Part shown: one piece after another, positions 45,327 through 54,423 of the stretch
How positions within the stretch are numbered: position 1 is the first letter of the stretch
Layout of the letters: each line of letters starts with the position of its first letter
Made by a program: the position numbers and the translations under genes
Source of the DNA: Propionibacteriaceae bacterium
GTDB taxonomy: Bacteria > Actinomycetota > Actinomycetes > Propionibacteriales > Propionibacteriaceae
Reading direction: 5' to 3'
NCBI GenBank assembly: GCA_031261485.1
Contig: JAISJO010000014.1
Span: 1-64,000, forward strand
Length of the DNA: 64,000 nucleotides
Notes under the pieces: model-generated
Databases searched by the model: none
What the model was told of the DNA's origin: nothing
Seen by the model: the letters and a program-made list of their open reading frames with translations, nothing else

Positions 45327-48300
45327 CTAGTCAGGGAATGGAAGTTGGACAGTGCAGAACTTCCCGGAGTCCACGAAGATGCCGCGCCCCAAGGGGAAAT
45401 CAGCCCGCTTGACTCGGGGGAAGGATACTCGGAAGAGTCCGTCGCCATGCTCCTGATCAGGCTGAAGCACGACTCCGCGCCGACCATTGCGAATCTCTGT
45501 CACGATGGGCCAGGCCGAGCCCCAACCAGCAATTTCGGATTCCCCAATCACGAAGTGACCATTGCGTCTTGCTGCCCTGATAAGAGAGACGATAGTGTTC
45601 TCTGAATCTGTGCCGATGAACTCGGTGAGAGACTCCACCATGAGGATCACGGCGGGTCGGTCGGTCGCCACCTGCTCAAGCAGGGGCATGATATCGGCGG
45701 CCAGTGTGGAGATCTCCGCATTTGACTTGGCCGTGTCATTCCACAGGGGCTCCGCATGGATTTCGGAGCGGGCCGGGCCAATGAAGTACATCGGCACCCT
45801 CTTGTCCCAACGCCGCAGGACCTGTGCCAGGGAACGCAGAGCCGTTGTACGGCCCGATCCCGGCATACCAGCAACGATGAAGCCACCTTGGGGCGTGAAG
45901 GACAGCGGCTCAAGAGACTCCTCCGCGATGCCGAGAATGGGCCGTGATGAGACTGCATCCGGCAGAGCGTTCATTGAGATGAACGTCGCCAGGCGCTCGA
46001 CTCCCTCTGCCCTCCCAATACCTGCCTGGGTCATGGACTTGGCCATGGAATCGATGGATTGGGCCTGCTTCTCTGTGTCAGGAGAGGCGTTGAGGACTCC
46101 AATCTGAATCTCGTTGACCTCTTCCGAGAATACCCCTCTTCCCGCTGGAGTGTCGGGATTGAGGATGTCTTTAGCGATGCCAAGGCTGGTGTACGAACCC
46201 TCTTCGGCCTGGCGCAGGATGAGCCTGCGCTGGATGCTGGCTGCGATTGCCGTCGAGATGGCGTTGGGACGCTCGGCAGACAGGGCCACATGGATTCCCA
46301 CAGAGCGGCCTTCAGCGAGCAGGCGTGCCAGCATTGACCACAAATGGCCTAGTCCGCTCGTGTTTTCGTAAGTCTCTCGGAAGGAGGCGAAGCCGTCAAC
46401 CAGCAGGATGATGCGTGCCATGGTGGAGTCTCCTGCGAGGCGGCGATAGTCGGGCAGAGAACCGGCTCGTCGAGTCTTGAACTTTTCTACGCGCTCGTCG
46501 AGAATGCTGGTGAGACGTTTGAGAAGACGCCCCACCCGTTCCTGGTCAGAAGAGCTGATGATTGCCCCGACATGGGGCAACGGTTCGAGCATGGCCAGGC
46601 CACCTGAACCTGCGTCAAAACCGTAGATATCCACACGTCCGGCTTTGGCCAAGGCACCGGCAGCGATAGCCACAGCGCGCAGAGTGGCTGACTTTCCCGA
46701 ACCGCCTGCTCCGTAGATTGCGATGTTCCCATCATTGTCGGGGTCCCAGAAGACAGGGTGCTGTGCCTGGTTGGCGGGATCGTCTGCGATGCCAAGGACA
46801 AGTCGTGTCGAGGCCGAGTCGCGGGCGGCTTTGACGGTAAGCGGCAGCAGTTCAGACAAGTCGTAGGCTCTTGCTAGATCAGGTAGCCATGGTTTGCGAG
46901 GCTGCGGCACCTGGGCCATTTCTGCAGCAGTGCAGATTGTTCCCACGATGCGCGAGATGTCTTTCGGACTCTGACTATTCTGGGCCGACGACACCGGTCT
47001 TGCTGGCAGTTCCCAGGTTGCTCCTGGCCCAAAGACCATTGTCTCAATGTCGATACGGGCTGGTTCTGGTTCCGAGGTTGTGCGACCGCCAGCGTAGCCA
47101 GCCTGGAAGAGCGCGATCCGGCCCGGACCTGTGCGCACGGCACCTCGTCCGGGAACGCGAGAGTCGAACTCGGAGGCCAAAGGGGTCCCAATGACATCGG
47201 GGGAATCAGACTCGTCGGCCATGCGCAAAGCGATTCTCAGATTCGTGTTGGCTCGCAGGTTGTCCTTGATCACTCCTGCGGGACGTTGAGTGGCCATGAT
47301 GAGGTGCATGCCCAAGGAACGACCTCTTTGCGCGACGTCGACCACCCCGTCCACGAAGTCGGGAATCTCCTTGGCGAGGGCCGCAAACTCATCGACAATG
47401 ATGATAAGCGCCGGGGGGCACTCTGGATCGCCTGTCGCCTCCAAGCTCACCAGGTCCTTGGCCTTCTTCTCGTTCAGAAGGTGTTCTCGCCAGCGCAGTT
47501 CCGCTTTGAGGGAGGTGAGCGCACGGCGTACCAAATGAGTGGACAGGTCAGTCACGAGGCCGACGCAATGGGGGAGTTTCACGCAGTCGGCAAAGGCTGC
47601 GCCGCCTTTGTAGTCGACGAAGAGGAAGGTGATGCGCTTGGGACTATTGGCGCTGGCCATACCCAGTACCCAGGCTTGAAGGAACTCCGATTTGCCTGCT
47701 CCAGTCGTGCCTCCAACGAGAGCATGCGGGCCGTGAACGCGCAAATCAAGGACGAATTCGCCGTGAGACCCCTGGCCAACGAGCCCACGCAGGTTTCCTC
47801 CCGATGAGGGGGGCATTTCGCCCGGCTTGAGCAGAGAACCTGACTGACGCCACCTGTCGAGGGTGACGGACGGATTATCGGCCAGCGCAGGACCAGCCAA
47901 AGTGAGATAGGAGATCGCCCTCGGTAGGTCGGATTGGTCAACCACCGGGGCCCCAGCGTCTTGGATGGGGGACATACGTCGCGCCATATCTGCCGCCTGC
48001 GCAGGGGCGAACGTCTCACAGGAAGTAATCTGGGTCTCTGTATTGTCGGTTGTCAGTCCAAAGCGCATCCTTTGCTCGGAGTGGTCTTCCACGAAGTATG
48101 CCCGGCAAGCAGCGGGTAGGTCTGACTGATTCGGGGCCATCCACACGAGGTGGATTCCCGTGGCAGGGCCGTTCTCTGCAAGAGAAACCAGACGCCCTCG
48201 CTCGATAGGCGCATCGTCTTCGACTAGGAGAATCACGGCCGGCAGTGCAGCACCGGGGTCTCGGATGTACTGTCGGCGCTTCGCAGACAACTCCTCCAGC

Positions 48301-49757
48301 TTGGACACCAGCGACGAGACCGCTGGCGGTGTGGATGCCAGATGCGGACCGTCGATGGGGGAGTGGGTGGAGCCGACGTGAGGCAGCCACATAAGCCAGT
48401 TCCAGCGCCGACTCGAAGTGGCGGAAGCGATGGCCGCAATTGTCACTTCGGCGGGAGAGTGGAGGCAGGCGGCCTGGGCGACAATCGCACACGCCACATC
48501 GTCCAGCCATGACACTGTCCCGGCCAGCCCGAGATTGCCGGTCTCACGCAGAGGCACGAGGATGGGCACGTCGGCAACCATGGCACCTTCATCTTGTGCG
48601 TCTGTCACTTCTTTCCATAGCTCGCCCGAAGCCTCTCCGCGCTGGGGGGATTCGAGGGTGCTGCGCGAAGTGGCAGTGCCGTAGCCAATCATGAGAGTGA
48701 GGAAGGTCTCATGGTCAGGGCGGCGATGCCACAGGACTGGTGCCAACTGGGGGACAGAGCCGACGAGAGATTTCAGGGAGGGGATTTCGCGGCAGCGGAC
48801 ATCGTGCTCTTCGGCGAGAGCTTCGCGGATCTGACTTCGGACGCTGGCGATCTCCTCCTGAAAATCGGTGACGCGCGCCTTCTGTTCCTTCTTGTCAGTG
48901 ACGATTTTGTCGATCCATGTGCCCAGAGCGATGAGGGGGCTCAAGGCGACGAAGATGATGCTCATGATGTTGCGAGTGGTCAGGAACATGACAGCACCCA
49001 TGACCAGAGGGGCGATCATCGCAAGGAGCGGGAACTTGCTCGGGTTCGCCGGGCCGGGCGGTTGGGGGAGCTTGAAGGTCTTGCCCCCAAAGTGCGGCCA
49101 CACCTGGGGAGAGCGATTGAAATCAATGGATGTACTCCAGGCGGAGGCAGCCCCAGCGGACATATTCCGCTCAATGCGGAATTGTGTATCGCCCAAAGTG
49201 ACCAAATCGGTGACTTCGAGGATAGCCCGCTCAACTAGGCCGTCGCCCACCGTGATGCCGTTGGCCGAGTTCATGTCGATGATCTCGACATGGTCAGAGA
49301 CGACGATGCGGGCATGCACGCCTGAGATGAAGGGGTCGGCCAGAGTCACGTCGGCCTGGGGACTGCGCCCGATGGTGTTCGGCCCGGAGCGCAACGGGAA
49401 GGACCGTCCCTTGTCTGGCCCAGCCATGACGTGGAGATGAGCGGCGGCTGCCGCGTAATCATCCAGGCGCATGGCTCCTGCGTCGCTGGTGGAGACTCTG
49501 ATCGTGGCGCCGGAAAGCAGACCGGCATCGGTCAGTGAAGACGAAGACAGCAGGGTACGCTCAATCTGTCCGTCACCAGCGATGGTCTGGAGGGTCAGAG
49601 CGCTGGCTGGTCGTGAAGATGGAGTAAGCCCCGCCTGGAAGGCGAGGCTTTTCTCAATAGTGGAGGCGACATCCCCGATGGTTGCTGTAGCGTCCGCTGT
49701 GACCGCAATGTCCCGAGGTGGCGAGTCGGGCGGTATGAGGGTGAGCTTGATCTTCAT
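45327..49757 (-). CDS. Type VII secretion ATPase, EssC/EccC type, with FHA domain
   Basis: A protein of 1,476 residues. The order is a ubiquitin-like N-terminus (1-90), an FHA domain (about 105-200: IGRSPQADV, ISGVHARI, NSANGITV), two membrane helices (about 235-280), and then three FtsK/SpoIIIE domains. Domain 1 is intact (GGTTGAGKSEF with Lys near 689, and LIIIVDEFAAL). Domain 2 has GAGGSGKSATL near 1021. Domain 3 has GMPGSGRTTAL near 1300, where Arg replaces the Walker Lys. It is the motor that exports WXG100 proteins. The order with FHA ahead of the helices is closer to Firmicute EssC than to mycobacterial EccC. No EccB, EccD, EccE or MycP gene is in the window. Confidence 0.9.
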   Translation of the reverse strand: MKIKLTLIPPDSPPRDIAVTADATATIGDVASTIEKSLAFQAGLTPSSRPASALTLQTIAGDGQIERTLLSSSSLTDAGLLSGATIRVSTSDAGAMRLDDYAAAAAHLHVMAGPDKGRSFPLRSGPNTIGRSPQADVTLADPFISGVHARIVVSDHVEIIDMNSANGITVGDGLVERAILEVTDLVTLGDTQFRIERNMSAGAASAWSTSIDFNRSPQVWPHFGGKTFKLPQPPGPANPSKFPLLAMIAPLVMGAVMFLTTRNIMSIIFVALSPLIALGTWIDKIVTDKKEQKARVTDFQEEIASVRSQIREALAEEHDVRCREIPSLKSLVGSVPQLAPVLWHRRPDHETFLTLMIGYGTATSRSTLESPQRGEASGELWKEVTDAQDEGAMVADVPILVPLRETGNLGLAGTVSWLDDVACAIVAQAACLHSPAEVTIAAIASATSSRRWNWLMWLPHVGSTHSPIDGPHLASTPPAVSSLVSKLEELSAKRRQYIRDPGAALPAVILLVEDDAPIERGRLVSLAENGPATGIHLVWMAPNQSDLPAACRAYFVEDHSEQRMRFGLTTDNTETQITSCETFAPAQAADMARRMSPIQDAGAPVVDQSDLPRAISYLTLAGPALADNPSVTLDRWRQSGSLLKPGEMPPSSGGNLRGLVGQGSHGEFVLDLRVHGPHALVGGTTGAGKSEFLQAWVLGMASANSPKRITFLFVDYKGGAAFADCVKLPHCVGLVTDLSTHLVRRALTSLKAELRWREHLLNEKKAKDLVSLEATGDPECPPALIIIVDEFAALAKEIPDFVDGVVDVAQRGRSLGMHLIMATQRPAGVIKDNLRANTNLRIALRMADESDSPDVIGTPLASEFDSRVPGRGAVRTGPGRIALFQAGYAGGRTTSEPEPARIDIETMVFGPGATWELPARPVSSAQNSQSPKDISRIVGTICTAAEMAQVPQPRKPWLPDLARAYDLSELLPLTVKAARDSASTRLVLGIADDPANQAQHPVFWDPDNDGNIAIYGAGGSGKSATLRAVAIAAGALAKAGRVDIYGFDAGSGGLAMLEPLPHVGAIISSSDQERVGRLLKRLTSILDERVEKFKTRRAGSLPDYRRLAGDSTMARIILLVDGFASFRETYENTSGLGHLWSMLARLLAEGRSVGIHVALSAERPNAISTAIAASIQRRLILRQAEEGSYTSLGIAKDILNPDTPAGRGVFSEEVNEIQIGVLNASPDTEKQAQSIDSMAKSMTQAGIGRAEGVERLATFISMNALPDAVSSRPILGIAEESLEPLSFTPQGGFIVAGMPGSGRTTALRSLAQVLRRWDKRVPMYFIGPARSEIHAEPLWNDTAKSNAEISTLAADIMPLLEQVATDRPAVILMVESLTEFIGTDSENTIVSLIRAARRNGHFVIGESEIAGWGSAWPIVTEIRNGRRGVVLQPDQEHGDGLFRVSFPRVKRADFPLGRGIFVDSGKFCTVQLPFPD

Positions 49758-49770
49758 TTAGCTAGAACTC

Positions 49771-51366
49771 TCAACACCAGATCGGGTGTATCGGCGTGAT
49801 AGAGGTGGTTGGGACTTTGGTCTGCACTGGCGTCCCTGCGAACAAGACATGGAGGTCGTACTCGGCCCTCCATTCGGATAATTCTTTGCCGGTGGTGGCG
49901 GTCTTGCCCTTCCCGAATAGGTTTTCGACGAATGCCTCGCCGAGATTCGAGAGGGGGGCCGTTCCTCCACCAGGTTTGAACATACCGGAGTTGATGCCGG
50001 CGAGTGGGTCTTTGAATTTGCCCCACAGGTCCTTGCCAGTCTCTTTCGCCCAATTCATACCCTGCCCGGTATTTTGGGCAGTGATACCCTTCGTACCTGT
50101 CCCTGACACAGGGGGGGTCCCGCTTCCCGACTTGATGCCTTCGCTGATACTCCCAAGTGCTGAAATGGCAACTTCGGTGAGGACCGTGAAAAGCGCTTCT
50201 ACTAGGAAGTCTCCCATGAGATCCCAGTTTCCTTCGACCAGTCCGACTAACAGAGCAAGCGCACCTTTTGCTGCCAAATCTACTAGTCCGGCGATCGTGC
50301 TGATCTCTTTTAGGATCCCTGCAACTCCCTGGAGACCAGGAATGAAGGCGAATATCATGGCGAGAGTGCCACAGATGGTGCTGATGGCTGATGCGATTTT
50401 CGAGATGGCATCAAGGTAGTGAGTATAACCGCTGTAAAGCTTCTCCCAGAAGGTGTCGTAATCACCGTGGAATAGCGCATCGAAGGCCTCAAGAAGAGTC
50501 ACAAGTGCCCAAAAGAGCTCGACAAGTCCGTCGATCAATTTCAGGACAGCATCCCAGAAGCCGGTCACAAGGGACCATAGGAAAGCCTCAACCTTACTTC
50601 CCCAGTTATCCCACCAGGTGTCATTTAGGCCGTCATTGTCGATTTGGGCCCTGATTGCCTGGGTGGCGTTGCGAGCAGCATCATCGCGTCCTGTTAGCGC
50701 CTGATGAAGGCTGAGCCGAGCGCTGTCCATCCTGTCTTGAGCTGCCGTAATAGCTGCCTGCGCAATCCCTATTTCCTGTTGAGCGTTGGTACGGCTCTCA
50801 CACGCGCTGGCCAGAGCGCTTTCGGTGTTGCGAACGTTCCTTCGGGCTTGGTCAATCTCCCAATCCGCAGGTGCGCCTGAGGAGCCGCCCGAGTAGTTCT
50901 CCAACTTGTCGAGGTGGGCCCTTTGACTGGCCAACGTGCTCTGGAGGCTATTGATGTGTGTCTGGACAGCGTTACGGCGTGATTCTGCGCTGTGTTTGTC
51001 GGCGAGGGCCTGTTCCGAGGCGGCCTGGGCGTTTTGTGCCTCTCGTTCCGCTTCATCGGCGACCGTCTGGGCACGGAGCAACTCCTCGGCGTACGTACTC
51101 AATTCAGTGGCTGCGACAGAATACCGAGGTGCAATCCCGGACAAAGCATCATCGATGACCTTCGCCGTTTTTCTCACCTCATCCACAGAAGCCGAGACCA
51201 TGTCTGCGGTGAAGCCTTGGTGGATGACCTTCTTTAGCGCCACATCTGCAGCGTCGATGGCCCGTCGGATGCGCTCGTATTCATCGGAGGCGTCTGTGAT
51301 TTCAGGCGCATTTCCGGGGATGGGGTCGCGGGTCTCCAAGACTCGCCAGTCGGGGCGTGATGACAT
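49771..51366 (-). CDS. Coiled-coil/membrane protein, candidate type VII substrate
   Basis: A protein of 531 residues without a recognised domain name. Residues of about 20-225 are helical, with long Ala/Gln/Glu-rich coiled coils like those of LXG and WXG proteins. A Trp-rich hydrophobic block follows (WWDNWGSKVEAFLWSLVTGFW and several further hydrophobic helices, about 250-400). Then comes a Gly/Pro/Thr-rich stretch and a C-terminal segment of about 90 residues ending in HPIWC. It lies between the WXG-like gene and the EssC gene, so a secreted or membrane-inserting effector is plausible. No known toxin motif was found. AAGGAG precedes ATG 51366. Confidence 0.65.
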   Translation of the reverse strand: MSSRPDWRVLETRDPIPGNAPEITDASDEYERIRRAIDAADVALKKVIHQGFTADMVSASVDEVRKTAKVIDDALSGIAPRYSVAATELSTYAEELLRAQTVADEAEREAQNAQAASEQALADKHSAESRRNAVQTHINSLQSTLASQRAHLDKLENYSGGSSGAPADWEIDQARRNVRNTESALASACESRTNAQQEIGIAQAAITAAQDRMDSARLSLHQALTGRDDAARNATQAIRAQIDNDGLNDTWWDNWGSKVEAFLWSLVTGFWDAVLKLIDGLVELFWALVTLLEAFDALFHGDYDTFWEKLYSGYTHYLDAISKIASAISTICGTLAMIFAFIPGLQGVAGILKEISTIAGLVDLAAKGALALLVGLVEGNWDLMGDFLVEALFTVLTEVAISALGSISEGIKSGSGTPPVSGTGTKGITAQNTGQGMNWAKETGKDLWGKFKDPLAGINSGMFKPGGGTAPLSNLGEAFVENLFGKGKTATTGKELSEWRAEYDLHVLFAGTPVQTKVPTTSITPIHPIWC

Positions 51367-51432
51367 GGGTCTACTCCTTGTCTAGTGGTGAATTGGGCAG
51401 ATGAAATTGTGGATGGGGGCAGTGCTGAGTTT

Positions 51433-51765
51433 TCATGGCGTCTGGCCCGCCCCGGGGTCAAGGGCATCCGCCAACTGCTCGTCAAGCTTCTGGAAAGTGT
51501 CCGCGATCTGTGTGGCGGCGTCAGAGAGGGCGTCGATGCCCTCTTTCAGTTTGTTGCGCCGGTCGTCCCACTTCTTGTCGAAGTCACGGATGACACTGGC
51601 CAAGTCCTGTACGTCAGACGATACAGATGTGTCGCCGAGTAGTGCCGCGACTTCTACTCCTCTGGCGTTGGCACTGCCAAAGTCGTCGGAGATTACTTTG
51701 AGTGTCGTACCGGCGTTGCGGAGGAGATCAATGTCCATCCGCAGTTCGGATGATGTAGGGCTCAT
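51433..51765 (-). CDS. WXG100-like small helical protein
   Basis: A protein of 110 residues predicted as a helical hairpin. The turn carries W-D-D (DKKWDDR) instead of the usual W-x-G, and the ends are rich in Leu, Asp and Ala. ATG 51765 has GAGG about seven bases upstream; a GTG at 51771 overlaps the previous stop. Size, fold and position between an accessory gene and the coiled-coil protein gene suggest a WXG100-type partner or chaperone for that protein. Confidence 0.68.
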   Translation of the reverse strand: MSPTSSELRMDIDLLRNAGTTLKVISDDFGSANARGVEVAALLGDTSVSSDVQDLASVIRDFDKKWDDRRNKLKEGIDALSDAATQIADTFQKLDEQLADALDPGAGQTP

Positions 51766-51767
51766 AA

Positions 51768-52619
51768 TCACACCTCACTTGATTGTGTTGGTTCTGTACT
51801 TGATTGTGTTGGTTCTGTGGCCGACTCGGGAGAGCCGGTGCGGAAAGTTGCGATGATGGCGTCGAACATCCCCACCCATTCGTCACGGAGTGGGACAATG
51901 GGGGTGGAGAAGATGGTCTGTACGATTCCAAAATCGGGTACAGCCTGGGCGTACGTCACCTGGAGTTGGGGAACTTTGGTGGTTTCTTCGCCGAAGTAGT
52001 CTGTACCGGGGTCAATGCGCTCTCGCCGGTAGGCCACAACGGGGTAGGCGGTGACCTTTTCCCAGGGCGGGGGAGGCTCCTCTTCTCTGGTGTCATCCTC
52101 GCCTTCTTCCGTGGCGCGGTCCAGTGCCTCCAAGACCTCCGGATGGTCGCTGAACTGGGCAGCGAGAGCTTCCGCCAGGGACGATGATGCCGATTCTGGA
52201 GAGTTCGAATCGTCCGTGGCAGAGGGCATGCCGTCGGGGAAGAGGGTTTCGGCCAAGTCGGGCAGAGACTCCTCCAACTCGGTGTCGCCAACATAGTGGG
52301 CCAGCAGTTTGACTAGGTCGAGTTCCGTCGGCAGTCCTATCAAACTCGTTGCGTCGTAACAGGTCATGGTCGCAGAGATGGGTGCCTCGCCGATGTTGAG
52401 CATGTAGAAGGCCATGACCAGCCCTCCGACAGTGGCCGCTTGGGTCGATTGTTTATGGAGTTCCTCTTTGACCTGGTGGCGGAGCTGCGAGGACTCGTCG
52501 ACATTACGGAATTGATGATCGACCATGTGGTCGATGTTCGCCGTGCGAGCTTCTTCGCTCACGAGCGGAATCCGCCACCAATCGGAGGGAAGAACGAAAG
52601 AGAATCGTCGTGATGACAT
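51768..52619 (-). CDS. Type VII-associated protein of unknown function
   Basis: A protein of 283 residues from ATG 52619 (MSSRRFSF), chosen because the longer frame would overlap the neighbouring gene. An N-terminal domain (FVLPSDWWRIPL, then a helical part) is followed by an acidic Ser/Glu/Pro linker, a beta-rich C-terminal domain ending in DEWVGMFDAIIATFR, and a tail with the repeat TEPTQSS twice. The final beta-to-helix segment resembles that of the next gene upstream (193 residues), so the two may be distant relatives. The role is unknown, but the operon context suggests a secretion accessory. Confidence 0.6.
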   Translation of the reverse strand: MSSRRFSFVLPSDWWRIPLVSEEARTANIDHMVDHQFRNVDESSQLRHQVKEELHKQSTQAATVGGLVMAFYMLNIGEAPISATMTCYDATSLIGLPTELDLVKLLAHYVGDTELEESLPDLAETLFPDGMPSATDDSNSPESASSSLAEALAAQFSDHPEVLEALDRATEEGEDDTREEEPPPPWEKVTAYPVVAYRRERIDPGTDYFGEETTKVPQLQVTYAQAVPDFGIVQTIFSTPIVPLRDEWVGMFDAIIATFRTGSPESATEPTQSSTEPTQSSEV

Positions 52620-52635
52620 GAGATGTCCTTGTTGG

Positions 52636-53217
52636 TTAGGAATGGGGTCCGATAAGTGCAAAGGATTCCGCGATGACACGAAATTGGGCGGCGAATTCGT
52701 CGGCAAGGATGAAAACTGGGCACATCGCCTCCACAACTGCGCGGTCCTTTGTCCATGTGGGAAAGAACACGGCCCTTGCCAGGATGTATGCCTCTGAGCC
52801 GTCGCCTTCGCACTGGGTCTCGTAGGTGAGAATTGCTTCGGTGTCGTCAACGAAGAGGGAGTCGAGGGTCTGGGAGAAAACCGTAGTCTCCCCGTCGAAG
52901 GTCCGTCCTTCGATAGTACGTTCGTAGCGGCGTGCAGAGCGCAGTTCGTCTTCTTCTGGAGTGGAGAGTACGCCAGCCCACCACTGGGCTGCCACCACTC
53001 CACCAAGAGCATCTGGTGCCCAAACACCGCCAAGAATGGCTCCTTGGTCACCCAGTCGTTCGTCGCACTGTGTGATGGACACCGTCACGTTACTGAGAGC
53101 CTCCGGATTGTCGATGAACCGCTCAGTGATTTCAGTCAGGGCAGGGCCGGGGGTGCCCACGGACCAGGAGTACCATTCCTGATCCGTGGCACCTCTTAGG
53201 CCAGTAATGGAGGCCAT
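52636..53217 (-). CDS. Type VII-associated protein of unknown function
   Basis: A protein of 193 residues, probably a single alpha/beta domain, with no signal peptide. The end (AEAILTYETQ-like strand, then FFPTW, then FILADEFAAQFRVIAESF) resembles the C-terminal half of the 283-residue protein encoded just downstream. It starts two bases after the stop of the WXG100 gene and so belongs to the same transcript. No named family is recognised. Confidence 0.6.
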   Translation of the reverse strand: MASITGLRGATDQEWYSWSVGTPGPALTEITERFIDNPEALSNVTVSITQCDERLGDQGAILGGVWAPDALGGVVAAQWWAGVLSTPEEDELRSARRYERTIEGRTFDGETTVFSQTLDSLFVDDTEAILTYETQCEGDGSEAYILARAVFFPTWTKDRAVVEAMCPVFILADEFAAQFRVIAESFALIGPHS

Positions 53218-53219
53218 GA

Positions 53220-53513
53220 TCAGCCGAGGCCAGCAGCCAGCTGGGTGTCAGTGTCGGACATAGCCTGTGCGGCGCTCTTCAGGTACTCGCTGAGACCCTC
53301 CAAGGCATTGATTGTGTTCGTCGCATTGGTCGTGAAAGTGTTGTAGGTCTCGCCGAACTTGACAGAGGCCTGCTCAGTCACGAATCCGTTGCTGATGAGA
53401 TTGGCGATGAATCCCTTGAGATCGTTCAGTTGAGTGGTGATCTCCTCTTTGCCAGTGTTGAGCTTGCCAGCAGCATCAAGCATCTCTTGATATGTGACAT
53501 TGATATTTGCCAT
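53220..53513 (-). CDS. WXG100-family protein (EsxA-like)
   Basis: A protein of 97 residues starting MANINVTYQEM, with AAGGAG eight bases upstream. It has the length and amphipathic helix-turn-helix pattern of EsxA proteins. The turn near residue 43 reads NLISNGF, so the canonical Trp is replaced while the Gly is kept. The C-terminal helix holds YLKSAAQAM, and the final tail lacks a clear YxxxD/E signal. It is the first gene of the leftward type VII operon that ends with the EssC-type ATPase, and is probably its main substrate. Confidence 0.82.
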   Translation of the reverse strand: MANINVTYQEMLDAAGKLNTGKEEITTQLNDLKGFIANLISNGFVTEQASVKFGETYNTFTTNATNTINALEGLSEYLKSAAQAMSDTDTQLAAGLG

Positions 53514-53590
53514 TGTGGTTCTCCTTGTCAGTGTTGCATGGCCTTTGCCGTGCGTTGATACAACGATATTGAGGTCAAAATCAGGCTGCG

Positions 53591-53608
53591 ATGGGGACAA
53601 ATCCCCAT
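53591..53608. promoter_or_regulatory. Palindrome in the divergent gap before the WXG100 gene
   Basis: Perfect inverted repeat ATGGGGA-CAAA-TCCCCAT in the 253-base gap between the leftward type VII operon and the rightward proline-rich gene. Its position about 80 bases before the WXG100 start suits an operator. No strong promoter pair could be assigned in this gap. Confidence 0.4.
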
Positions 53609-53766
53609 GTCTTTCTTTGTTCTCACGCGAGGATCCTTTCTCGTCAGATAGTCAGTAGGGACACGGCGCTATGCAGGACGTTGCAGGGCGTTCGGCAACG
53701 CCGCCGGATGGTGAGCACTTCCGAAAAACACTTGCACAAGTGGCGTTGAGGTACGACAATTGCGCC

Positions 53767-54339
53767 ATGAGTACGTACCCTTCATTTGACCCTGCACAGC
53801 CCAACGGTGGCGCACAGCCTCCTCAGCCCGAGCAGCCAGTCACCCCCGGCCCTGTGCCGACCTATCCGCCCCAGGGGCAATACCCGACACCGGGTTACCA
53901 ACAGCCGCAACCGGGGCAGGTGCCCTACGGCCAGCCAGTACAGCCAGTACAGCCAGTCCAGCCCTACACCCAAGCGCCATACGCTCAGGCGCCGTACGCG
54001 CAGGCGCCCTATGCCCCAGTCGGGCCCAAGCAGCCCAGCCAGGCCGGTCGTCGTGCACTTCAGTTCGCACTGTCGATCTTTGTCGTCAATATCGTCTTCA
54101 ACCTCTTGAGCCGTTTCATCTCGTCCGCTGGCGCCGCAGTAGGGTTGATTGTTGTCAACATGTTGATTGTCGTGGTGCTCGCTGTGTTGGCCGTCAAGTT
54201 CGGTTTGCAAGGTCGCCGTGACGCGGCCCAGAACCCTGCCGTATCGTCGGGACAAGCTACTGGAGGCCTCGTCCTCGGGTTGATCCTCGGAATCTTGGGT
54301 TTGATTTCGAGCCTAGTGGGGATCGGCCTCCTGATCTGA
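53767..54339 (+). CDS. Proline-rich small membrane protein (DUF4190-like)
   Basis: A protein of 190 residues. The first 95 are Pro/Gln/Tyr/Ala-rich with tandem repeats (PVQ three times, then YAQAP units), and two membrane regions follow (about 100-145 and 165-190) with a Gly-rich turn. ATG 53767 was chosen because the upstream part of the frame lacks a ribosome-binding site and does not look coding. Such proteins are common in actinobacteria and have no known function. The repeat tract is encoded by near-identical 9- to 15-base units and may vary in copy number. Confidence 0.75.
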   Translation: MSTYPSFDPAQPNGGAQPPQPEQPVTPGPVPTYPPQGQYPTPGYQQPQPGQVPYGQPVQPVQPVQPYTQAPYAQAPYAQAPYAPVGPKQPSQAGRRALQFALSIFVVNIVFNLLSRFISSAGAAVGLIVVNMLIVVVLAVLAVKFGLQGRRDAAQNPAVSSGQATGGLVLGLILGILGLISSLVGIGLLI

Positions 54340-54423
54340 GGTGACTCGTCGTTCTTCGATGCGGACGGCGGTGGCGAACCGGCGGGTGTATCAGTAATAT
54401 TCACCCCAGAAGGAAACACCGCC

